A DNA stretch of 10,025 nucleotides from Litorimonas sp964425355 (GTDB taxonomy: Bacteria > Pseudomonadota > Alphaproteobacteria > Caulobacterales > Maricaulaceae): assembly GCA_964425355.1 (NCBI GenBank), contig CAYRMO010000103.1, forward strand, positions 1-10,025, read 5' to 3'. The notes under the pieces are model-generated. The model saw only the letters and a program-made list of their open reading frames with translations, was not told the DNA's origin and did not search any database. The first letter of the stretch is position 1. Each line of letters starts with the position of its first letter. Both the position numbers and the translations under genes were made by a program. Of this stretch, positions 1-5,423 are shown one piece after another.

Positions 1-939
1 GAAATAATCAACCCCCTGCTCGCATTGTTCAATCAATGTGTCGCGGTAAACTTCCCAAGTCAGGTCTTCGGCCACGCCATTGACCTTTTCGAGCGCCTGA
101 TAAATCGGCACGGTCCCAATCGGCACGGGTGAATTGCGAATAATCCATTCTCGCGTATTGTGGATATTGCGCCCGGTTGACAGATCCATCACATTATCTG
201 CGCCCCAACGTGTGGCCCAGACCATTTTTTCGACTTCTTCTTCAACAGATGAAGCAACCGCCGAATTGCCAATATTGGCATTAATTTTGACCAAGAAGTT
301 CCGGCCAATAATTTGTGGCTCGAGTTCCGCATGATTGATATTTGACGGGATAACCGCACGGCCTTTGGCGATTTCATCGCGGACAAATTCAGGTGTGACA
401 AAAGCGGGAATGTCGGCGCCAAAGCTTTCACCGGCCGCGACTTTATCTTCTGCGCCCTCAACCATTTGCTGACGTCCGAGATTTTCGCGCTCAGCGACAT
501 AGATCATTTCTTTGGTGATGATGCCCGCTTTCGCAAATTCATATTGCGTGACAGGGTGACCATCCAGGCCGCGCAAAGGCGAGTTTTTGACGGGGAATTC
601 ACGGGCGAGAAAACGCCCTGATGCGCCGCCATTATCTTCGGGACGGACTTCACGCCCTTCATAGTCTTCGACGCCGCCGCGGGCTTTGACCCACTCTGTG
701 CGGTGACGCGCCAGACCTTTTTCAACATCAATCTCGACATTCGGATCGGTATAAGGCCCGGATGTATCATAGACTGGCACATCCGGTTCATTGGCCGATG
801 GGTGCAATTGAATGGATCGATGGGGAACCTGCAAGGACGGATCCGCTTTGGGGTTGGTGTAGGTCTTGGTCGAGGACGGCAGAGGGCCTGTCGTGACCTC
901 GGGCGTTTGGAAATCGTCTTGGTTAAGCGGCTTGTTCAT
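1..939 (-). CDS. thiC: Phosphomethylpyrimidine synthase ThiC, N-terminal part (cut by window edge)
   Basis: ThiC is the radical-SAM enzyme that rearranges aminoimidazole ribotide into hydroxymethylpyrimidine phosphate, the pyrimidine half of thiamine, in the cytoplasm. The 313 visible residues match the family strongly: the N-terminal ThiC-associated region (about 20-120, with YDTSGPYTDP near 57-66), then the barrel start with IPSNINHAELEP (197-208), VKINANIGNSAV (217-228), WATRWGADNVMDLSTG (241-256) and NSPVPIGTVPIYQALEKVNG (269-288). The protein is normally about 600 residues, so roughly half lies beyond position 1, including the C-terminal CX2CX4C cluster motif. The ATG at 939 is preceded by AGAAAGG, and its first bases overlap the stop of the 40-codon ORF upstream (ATGA), suggesting coupled translation. 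The gene sits downstream of a TPP riboswitch, as expected for thiamine feedback control. Identification is firm; only the visible half can be judged. Confidence 0.97.
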   Translation of the reverse strand, partial: MNKPLNQDDFQTPEVTTGPLPSSTKTYTNPKADPSLQVPHRSIQLHPSANEPDVPVYDTSGPYTDPNVEIDVEKGLARHRTEWVKARGGVEDYEGREVRPEDNGGASGRFLAREFPVKNSPLRGLDGHPVTQYEFAKAGIITKEMIYVAERENLGRQQMVEGAEDKVAAGESFGADIPAFVTPEFVRDEIAKGRAVIPSNINHAELEPQIIGRNFLVKINANIGNSAVASSVEEEVEKMVWATRWGADNVMDLSTGRNIHNTREWIIRNSPVPIGTVPIYQALEKVNGVAEDLTWEVYRDTLIEQCEQGVDYF

Positions 940-1058
940 GATGAACCTTTCTGAAAGGTTTTATAGATCAGGTCTTCCACCTGTTTGGGATTAGAGATAC
1001 TTTTGAATGCCTTTTTAAGGGCGGAGGGGGTTGCAAAATCTGGTTTCATAAAACTCAT
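936..1058 (-). CDS. Small 40-residue protein between the YbjN-like gene and thiC (unrecognised)
   Basis: An open frame of 40 codons fills the space between the YbjN-like gene and thiC exactly. Its ATG at 1058 overlaps the upstream stop as ATGA, and its TGA (938-936) overlaps the thiC ATG as ATGA. A second in-frame ATG at 1049 would give 37 residues. GGAGGTGG stands just before it, too close (3 bases) for the first ATG and a little far (12 bases) for the second. The product opens MSFMKPDFATPSALKKAF and ends DLIYKTFQKGSS. It is basic, without cysteine or a membrane segment, and its middle could form short amphipathic helices. I recognise no family. The double ATGA overlap and strong SD argue for real translation. 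Alternatively it is a leader-type coupling ORF whose only job is to pass ribosomes to thiC. Confidence 0.6.
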   Translation of the reverse strand: MSFMKPDFATPSALKKAFKSISNPKQVEDLIYKTFQKGSS

Positions 1059-1489
1059 CCACCTCCAAAAAACAGACCACTGCTGGAATAGCTCGTACCG
1101 AAATTATCAGCTAGGGTAACCACCTGTCCGACACATCCGATAAATTGTTCATCTGTCAATTCAGCCAAAGGATGGGTGAAAACAGACCAGAGCGTTTCAT
1201 TGGAAATCGCATATTTCGCGTCAAGCGCCCGATCAAAATTTGCTGAGAGTAAGCGCGATAGTTCTTCCGCATCCAATTTGTCCTCAGATGTAACGGGTGT
1301 CATAATCCGCATACGGTTATGATGCTCATCTGTAATTACCAAAACATCGCGCTGTCGAACCAGAAACTGCCAATAGCCGAGCTGCCCTTTGACCTCATCG
1401 CTGAGCTCACTGATAAGCTCCCCCAACCGCACATTAGTCATACGACGCGGGGGCACCGACGATGGCTTGGATGAAAAAAGGCCTTTCAC
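1055..1489 (-). CDS. YbjN-like small protein of the thiamine operon (function unknown)
   Basis: This is the first gene behind the TPP riboswitch, with 144 codons from the chosen start. The GTG at 1489 is preferred because AAGGA (1500-1496) lies six bases upstream, inside the aptamer's 3' strand, which suits translational control. The frame stays open further upstream (TTG at 1555), but that stretch merely translates the riboswitch. The ATG at 1441, which would give 128 residues, has no visible SD. The protein shows MTNVRLGELISEL, a central VITDEHHNRMRIMTPV segment, LLSANFDRALDAKYAI, LWSVFTHPLAELTDEQF and a glycine tail. That pattern resembles the YbjN / type III secretion chaperone-like fold of small alpha-beta proteins, an assignment made from memory of the family. 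No signal peptide or catalytic motif is evident. Its operon place suggests a role in thiamine synthesis or ThiC support, but that is inference. Confidence 0.8.
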   Translation of the reverse strand: MKGLFSSKPSSVPPRRMTNVRLGELISELSDEVKGQLGYWQFLVRQRDVLVITDEHHNRMRIMTPVTSEDKLDAEELSRLLSANFDRALDAKYAISNETLWSVFTHPLAELTDEQFIGCVGQVVTLADNFGTSYSSSGLFFGGG

Positions 1490-1491
1490 TG

Positions 1492-1570
1492 TCCGTCCTT
1501 CCGGCGGGTTTACCCGCATCAAGTTCAAAGGGTACGTCTCGACCTTGAATTTCAAGGTGCCCCTCGGATT
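1492..1570 (-). promoter_or_regulatory. TPP riboswitch (THI element)
   Basis: Read on the minus strand, the aptamer parts occur in order. P1 can form from TCCG (1568-1565) with CGGA (1495-1492). P2 pairs AGGG with the CCCU of TACCCTTTGAAC. P3 is a perfect seven-pair hairpin, ACCTTGA/TCAAGGT. The pyrimidine-binding CUGAGA appears as UCGAGA, keeping GAGA. P4 is ACTTGAT with GGAAGGA, where CUU/AAG replaces the usual CCU/AGG as a covarying change. P5 is GCGGG/CCCGC around TAAA. The element precedes the YbjN-like gene, the small ORF and thiC. The SD of the first gene (AAGGA, 1500-1496) is part of P4, so TPP binding would hide it. This suggests control at translation initiation. No T-run terminator is seen behind it. 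Confidence 0.9.
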
Positions 1571-1596
1571 TGGAATTCAACTTACTGATTTAAGCT

Positions 1597-1630
1597 TGAG
1601 GCGCAAGCAATATTGCTAGTTACTGCCTCA
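1597..1630. repeat. Inverted repeat at the end of the histidine phosphatase gene
   Basis: TGAGGC (1597-1602) and GCCTCA (1625-1630) form a six-pair outer stem, and AGCAATATTGCT (1606-1617) is a perfect palindrome inside it. The outer stem includes the stop codon of the phosphatase gene. No T-run follows on either strand, so it is not a classical intrinsic terminator. It may act as an mRNA 3' stabiliser or lie near the thiamine operon promoter, which must be in this short gap or in the end of the phosphatase gene. Confidence 0.35.
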
Positions 1631-2134
1631 TCCAGGCGGGCCGTATCTAATGAGTTGGCTGGTGAGTTTTCCGTCTTTGCGTATAACGACATAGAGACGG
1701 TCATATTCAGAGGCTTCATTAATTGGCTCGCCGCCATCCCCGCCCAAAAGATCCACCAATGGGGGTGTTGTGTTACTATGCCCGACCACGAGATGCACAC
1801 CGCCCATTGATTTAAGTTTATCGGCCAATGCGGGTAGGTCGCTCGGGTCATATAACTGCACGTCCAAACCTAATCGTTCCGCCAATGGGGCCGCCGTATC
1901 GCGCGTGCGGGTATAGTCACTTGAGTGTATATGTTTGACGTCAGCATCTCTCAATATTTCGGCCAAGGTTTCAGCGCGTTTATGCCCCCATTCGGTTAAT
2001 CCTGGATCGTCTTCCACCAATAATTTTTCAGCATGGCGCACAAGATAGACGTCCATATCCGGACTATCCGCCCCATTATTACATCCTGACAGCAGGATCA
2101 CCAAGGCCACAAATATGAAATTTCTTATCATCAT
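1628..2134 (-). CDS. Histidine phosphatase superfamily lipoprotein
   Basis: A 168-residue protein of the histidine phosphatase (phosphoglycerate mutase-like) superfamily, SixA-like in size. The N-terminus is a lipoprotein signal with lipobox LLSGC, giving the acylated Cys18, so the mature protein should be anchored facing the periplasm. The catalytic LVRHAEK motif (31-37, phospho-accepting His34) is followed by DPGLTEWGHKRA (43-54), SSDYTRTRDTA (71-81, second arginine region) and the second catalytic histidine in VVGHSNTTP (117-125). It probably hydrolyses a phosphomonoester or related bond; the substrate cannot be read from the sequence. AGGTGA precedes the start. Two ATG codons stand in tandem and either could be used. 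It lies 58 bases upstream of the TPP aptamer on the same strand but need not share its transcript. Confidence 0.9.
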   Translation of the reverse strand: MMIRNFIFVALVILLSGCNNGADSPDMDVYLVRHAEKLLVEDDPGLTEWGHKRAETLAEILRDADVKHIHSSDYTRTRDTAAPLAERLGLDVQLYDPSDLPALADKLKSMGGVHLVVGHSNTTPPLVDLLGGDGGEPINEASEYDRLYVVIRKDGKLTSQLIRYGPPG

Positions 2135-2174
2135 AGATCACCTTTTATATCCAGTCTGATGAAAAATAACAGTT

Positions 2175-2203
2175 TTGTAATAATAGATTCATAATTTTAT
2201 TAT
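2175..2203 (+). promoter_or_regulatory. Probable sigma70-type promoter of the BLUF gene
   Basis: TTGTAA (2175-2180) and TATTAT (2198-2203) are separated by exactly 17 bases in an AT-rich stretch upstream of the BLUF gene. Transcription would start near 2210, giving a leader of about 50 bases that contains a small inverted repeat. A TATAAT on the other strand (2204-2199) overlaps the same spot and could belong to the divergent phosphatase gene, but it lacks a clear -35. Confidence 0.5.
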
Positions 2204-2214
2204 ATGACTGATAT

Positions 2215-2231
2215 TTCGATGTGGGATCGAA
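2215..2231. repeat. Short perfect inverted repeat in the BLUF leader
   Basis: TTCGAT (2215-2220), a five-base spacer GTGGG, and ATCGAA (2226-2231) form a perfect 6-5-6 palindrome. It starts just after the predicted transcription start and ends 31 bases before the BLUF start codon. It could be an operator or a small leader hairpin. Confidence 0.35.
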
Positions 2232-2262
2232 TACAGGATAAACACATTACGAGCTCACACCA

Positions 2263-2679
2263 TTGGTCTATCAACTCATATATACAGCTGCCCTTACGCA
2301 AAGTGCGACGAAACAAGACCTTATGAATATTGCGCGGGAGTCAGCGATTAGAAATGCCAAACATAACATTACGGGCATTTTGCTGACCGAACAAGGATCT
2401 GTTTTACAAGTTCTAGAAGGGGACAAAAGCAAAGTTGAAACGCTTTATAACAAGATAAAATCTGATCCACGCGTGCAAAATCTCATTGTACTTATTCGAC
2501 GTGAAGGTCGGACACGCGAATTTCCACAATGGTCGATGGGCTTTCGACATGCCGCGGATTGCGACGTGTCAGGCTTGTTTAACCTGTCGCAAAACTCGCT
2601 TCCGGTTGCCTTACCTCAGGATGCGAGCGATGAAGTTCAAACCTTCGCCCAGACGTTTGCACGTGTAAATGGACTCTAG
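2263..2679 (+). CDS. Short BLUF-domain blue-light photoreceptor
   Basis: A 138-residue protein made almost entirely of one BLUF domain, which binds FAD non-covalently and senses blue light. The expected flavin-network residues are present: Tyr7 in LIYTA, Asn31 in RNAKHNITG, Gln49 in VLQVLEG, and Trp90 with Met92 in FPQWSMGF. The family pattern is complete, including ITGILL, LEGDKSKVETLYNKI and the arginine-phenylalanine before the tryptophan. The tail (about 100-138) is too short for a known output domain, so signalling should go through a partner protein or oligomer change. The start must be TTG at 2263: an in-frame TAA lies at 2239 with no ATG or GTG between, and the next internal ATG would remove Tyr7. 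Only a weak GAG serves as SD. The stop overlaps that of the converging acyltransferase gene. No obvious output partner (EAL/GGDEF or regulator) is nearby. Confidence 0.93.
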   Translation: MVYQLIYTAALTQSATKQDLMNIARESAIRNAKHNITGILLTEQGSVLQVLEGDKSKVETLYNKIKSDPRVQNLIVLIRREGRTREFPQWSMGFRHAADCDVSGLFNLSQNSLPVALPQDASDEVQTFAQTFARVNGL

Positions 2680-3785
2680 CTTTTTGATCGTCTTATCAGC
2701 CTTATGATCGGCTTTTCAAAAACATGATGAAGAATAGCTGCCGCGGCAAGGCTTAGAATAAAGGCTAGAATGCCAAAAATAAGGATGGGCATCACGCCAG
2801 ATAGATTGTCCAAACCTGTCATCCGCAATATGCGTTTCATGGCAATCAGAACAATATAATGGATCAAATATAGGGAATATGACCAATCCCCTAAACGGGC
2901 GAGCCAAGTTGGGATTTTTAAGCTCCCCGCTAACATCAAAGCCGTACTAGCCCAAACGATCGCCATCATAGCGGGCCCATAAATAACGGCGCGGACGAAA
3001 TGATGATCTTCGGCCTGAAATCTGATGTTAAATGACATAGCAAAAAACACCCATATTATCCCGACGATAAGAATGGGCCAGGCCAGATCTTTATGGATTT
3101 TGATTTTTCCTAAGACGAGTTTCGCAATCAAAGCCCCGCCAATAAACTCCAATGTAAGGGGGCTTGTCATGAGCTTCCACACGGGTTTTGACACCTCTAC
3201 GGCCCCGAATGCCAGATAATGACCCAGCGTTAGAACAGCCCACGCCGCTAAACCCAAGGTCAGTATTTTGCGTGGTAATAAAAGTAAGAGCGCAAAGATG
3301 AGGTAAAACCACATTTCATGGATAAGTGTCCACCCCAGGCCTAATAGAGGCGCCTCGTCTTGCGGCCATAGGGCAAATGATTTGAGCGCGAAGCTCCAAG
3401 CTTGCCCGGCCCCGTCCACGCGGTCCGGTGGAGCCGGCATGCCATAGCTAATGAAAAAATATACGGCCATAATGCCGGCGCATAGCCACCAAAGCGGATA
3501 TATACGCGTTATCCTCCGCCATAAAAACAACCGCGCAGAAGATAGGCCCGCTTTAATAGACTGGGTTGTCCAGACCATAATAAATCCGGAAATGACGAAA
3601 AATAGGTCAACCCCGGCCCAACCTTGATCCCAGGCGCCAGCCGGAAAACCCGATTGACCTTTGAAAACGCCAACCCGGATAAATAAGGCTAAATGGTAGA
3701 CCAAAATGGCAAGAGCAGCCAAGCCTCGCAGGGCTTGAATATTGTCCAAACGCGTCGGCTGTGTAGGGTTTTCGCCTGTCGTCAT
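2676..3785 (-). CDS. Acyltransferase 3 family membrane protein (OafA/ExoZ-like)
   Basis: A 369-residue integral membrane O-acyltransferase of the acyltransferase 3 family, which transfers acetyl or other acyl groups to sugars of exopolysaccharide, O-antigen or similar carriers. Family marks appear in order: NIQALRGLAALAILVYH (15-31, with the essential His31), GVDLFFVISGFIM (58-70), WRRITRIYPLWW (89-100), LGWTLIHEMWFY (150-161), GDWSYSLYLIHY (299-310), and a last membrane segment followed by FEKPIIRLIRR. About ten hydrophobic segments are visible and no extra SGNH domain is attached. The ATG at 3785 fits the family start; a TTG nine bases earlier, with GGGA ahead of it, is an alternative. No glycosyltransferase or polymer cluster is adjacent, so the acceptor is unknown. 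Its stop codon shares CTAG with the BLUF stop. Confidence 0.92.
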   Translation of the reverse strand: MTTGENPTQPTRLDNIQALRGLAALAILVYHLALFIRVGVFKGQSGFPAGAWDQGWAGVDLFFVISGFIMVWTTQSIKAGLSSARLFLWRRITRIYPLWWLCAGIMAVYFFISYGMPAPPDRVDGAGQAWSFALKSFALWPQDEAPLLGLGWTLIHEMWFYLIFALLLLLPRKILTLGLAAWAVLTLGHYLAFGAVEVSKPVWKLMTSPLTLEFIGGALIAKLVLGKIKIHKDLAWPILIVGIIWVFFAMSFNIRFQAEDHHFVRAVIYGPAMMAIVWASTALMLAGSLKIPTWLARLGDWSYSLYLIHYIVLIAMKRILRMTGLDNLSGVMPILIFGILAFILSLAAAAILHHVFEKPIIRLIRRSKS

Positions 3786-3802
3786 TTTATACAACTCATC
3801 CC

Positions 3803-3825
3803 AAATTCGCGTGATAGGCGAATTT
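3803..3825. promoter_or_regulatory. Perfect inverted repeat, candidate operator between divergent genes
   Basis: AAATTCGC (3803-3810), spacer GTGATAG, then GCGAATTT (3818-3825) form a perfect 8-7-8 palindrome of 23 bases. It lies 17 bases ahead of the acyltransferase ATG and 55 bases ahead of the divergent secreted-protein ATG, a position suited to a dimeric regulator acting on one or both genes. No adjacent regulator gene explains it. Confidence 0.45.
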
Positions 3826-3880
3826 TATAACGCTCCCGTCTAATCTTTGTTATGGCGTAACTGCAGCAAGGAGTGAATAA

Positions 3881-4636
3881 ATGAAACAAATTTTTCTGGG
3901 GCTAACACTTGCAAGCCTAATGGTTGTCACGCCTGACGTCAGCTATGCGCAATCTGCCGACGAAATCGTTGTGACCGGAACTCGGATTTCTCGCGCAAGC
4001 GACTTTGAAAATGGTGGGCCAGGCGTCACCTTAATAAAACGCGGCGACTTTCTATTGCTTGAGGTCTTAATTGAGTCAGACGCCAGAGAGCGCACAGACC
4101 GTATGGCAGAAATCCTGCAAACCATAGAAGCCATGATTTCGGCTGCAGAAAATGACCCGAGCATTGAGCTTTCAATCATTGAATCCGGTCGAACCGTCCA
4201 AAAATTGACAACGTCAAATTATCTCGGCGGCGTTAGTCGTGGCGCAAGACCTGATACGAGTATAGCACGCTTGCGGGTAAAAACGGCTATACCTGAACAG
4301 GTTGAAAATAGCGCCCGTCTCGCCAGTAAACTCTCGCGTTTTGTTGACACGATTGAGGAGACGGGACGTATCACCATTTCGACGGCTGGTGAAACATCCG
4401 TCTCGGTCCTTGATCCGTTCCAATATCGTGACGATGTGGTTTCGCTGATCATTACAGAGGTCAATGCGGTTACCGACGCATTAGGTCCGGAATATGTCGC
4501 AATTATTGAGGGGCTTGATCGTCAAGTTTACTGGGACCGCAAAGGTGATATCGATCTCGCCTTCTCCCTGCCCTACACCTATAAAATTATTCCAAATACG
4601 CTTCATTCGATCCAAAAGAATGAATATGAGGATTAA
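3881..4636 (+). CDS. Secreted protein of unknown function with N-terminal DEIVVTGTR segment
   Basis: A 251-residue protein with a clear Sec signal peptide (MKQIFLGLTLASLMVV, likely cut after SYA at 23). Directly after the cut comes SADEIVVTGTR (25-35), the sequence usually seen at the start of mature TonB-dependent receptors in this class. However, no plug or barrel follows and the protein is far too short for a receptor. The remainder is soluble and mixed alpha-beta: a helix-rich stretch (about 66-92), ARPDTSIARLRVKTAI (122-137), a second helical stretch (140-160), LDPFQYRDDVVSLI (177-190) and a C-terminal GPEYVAIIEGLDRQVYW with LAFSLPYTYKI. I recognise no named domain; a distant SIMPL/DUF541-like layout is possible but unproven. 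The ATG has AAGGAG seven bases upstream. A periplasmic or outer-membrane-associated role is inferred only from the signal and motif. Confidence 0.85.
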   Translation: MKQIFLGLTLASLMVVTPDVSYAQSADEIVVTGTRISRASDFENGGPGVTLIKRGDFLLLEVLIESDARERTDRMAEILQTIEAMISAAENDPSIELSIIESGRTVQKLTTSNYLGGVSRGARPDTSIARLRVKTAIPEQVENSARLASKLSRFVDTIEETGRITISTAGETSVSVLDPFQYRDDVVSLIITEVNAVTDALGPEYVAIIEGLDRQVYWDRKGDIDLAFSLPYTYKIIPNTLHSIQKNEYED

Positions 4637-4641
4637 GGACT

Positions 4642-4680
4642 AAAATAAAAAAGGACAGAACCGTTTTCAGGATCTGTCCT
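4642..4680 (-). terminator. Intrinsic terminator of the RDD gene, possibly bidirectional
   Basis: AGGACAGA (4652-4659) and TCTGTCCT (4673-4680) form a perfect eight-pair stem with a 13-base loop. On the minus strand the stem is followed by TTTTTATTTT, a good U-tract ending transcription from the RDD gene. On the plus strand it lies 15 bases behind the secreted-protein stop but is followed only by CAATCAATTT, so termination in that direction would be weak. Confidence 0.8.
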
Positions 4681-4706
4681 CAATCAATTTCAATAGCTGA
4701 ATGGCA

Positions 4707-5351
4707 TTAGTCGAAATAGCCGCCGACATTTCCGCCTAGATCACGGCGTTTATAGACGCGCGTTCCGGCCATCATATCATGCAATGTTTTGTTCTTTTGC
4801 GTCCAATGCATCATAATATATGAAAGATATAATGGGACACAGCCGGACAATATTTTACCCATAGCCCGACCAAGGGCACGGCCAAAGGTCAAACGGTCGC
4901 CATATTCATCTGTCACAATTAGTCCCGTAATTTTCTTACCGGGCGTGGCTTGCCACGAAGATAATTCGAATACCAAACCATATCCAAACCAAAGCGCGAA
5001 AAGCGCAAGCAATAGTAACCCTGCCAAGCCAGACCCCAAAACCTCAGCTGTGTTTACTGAAACACCAAAAAGCATAATGACGAATACGGATAAGAAACAC
5101 AAAATAAAATAATCAATAAATCCAGATAGATATCGCATCCACGTTACCGTGCGAGATTGCCCTGTATTTATTGATTGCACCGTGTCGGTGGCCGCATTCG
5201 ATACGTCATATCCCGGTGAATAGCTTCCCTGTGCAGGGCTGGGCACGAATGAAGCGGACCCCGCATTATAAGCGGGCGCGTAAGCTCCACTCCTATATGA
5301 AGGTGCCAATCCGGACTGTCTTTGACCAAATGTTTTTCGTACATGCGCCAT
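4707..5351 (-). CDS. RDD family membrane protein with tyrosine-rich N-terminal tail
   Basis: A 214-residue inner-membrane protein with a C-terminal RDD domain. The domain begins at about 70 (WMRYLSGFIDYFI, with the arginine and aspartate of the family). It contains membrane segments at roughly 77-98, 107-129 and 167-182, the loop WQATPGKKITGLIVTDEYGDRLTFGRALGRAMGK (133-166), and ends with KTLHDMMAGTRVYKR (188-202), a typical RDD finish. RDD proteins are mostly of unknown function; some are linked to ion transport or stress tolerance. The first 65 residues are low in complexity, rich in Ser, Ala, Gly, Pro and Tyr, with repeated SY/AY/GY steps, and are probably disordered in the cytoplasm. GGGGAG stands six bases before the ATG. 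It is downstream of the PhzF gene on the same strand but has its own promoter candidate and terminator. Confidence 0.88.
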   Translation of the reverse strand: MAHVRKTFGQRQSGLAPSYRSGAYAPAYNAGSASFVPSPAQGSYSPGYDVSNAATDTVQSINTGQSRTVTWMRYLSGFIDYFILCFLSVFVIMLFGVSVNTAEVLGSGLAGLLLLALFALWFGYGLVFELSSWQATPGKKITGLIVTDEYGDRLTFGRALGRAMGKILSGCVPLYLSYIMMHWTQKNKTLHDMMAGTRVYKRRDLGGNVGGYFD

Positions 5352-5372
5352 ATCGCTCTCCCCTAATATCTA

Positions 5373-5401
5373 ATTATATAAATAAGATAGGTTAGGGTCG
5401 C
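5373..5401 (-). promoter_or_regulatory. Probable promoter of the RDD gene
   Basis: On the minus strand a perfect TATAAT (5378-5373) sits 17 bases after GCGACC (5401-5396), a weak -35 keeping the central GAC. The -10 is 21 bases ahead of the RDD ATG, leaving a short leader that contains the GGGGAG ribosome site. It would allow the RDD gene to be expressed apart from the arsM-hydrolase-phzF unit. Confidence 0.4.
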
Positions 5402-5423
5402 ATTGACAGTCTTGGTTTAAATT

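Noticed and set aside
1490..1555. Extension of the YbjN-like reading frame upstream to TTG 1555
   Set aside because: The added residues translate the conserved riboswitch core, so the open frame there is incidental.
3881..4636. TonB-dependent receptor call from the EIVVTGTR segment
   Set aside because: The protein is only 251 residues and shows no plug or beta-barrel motifs.
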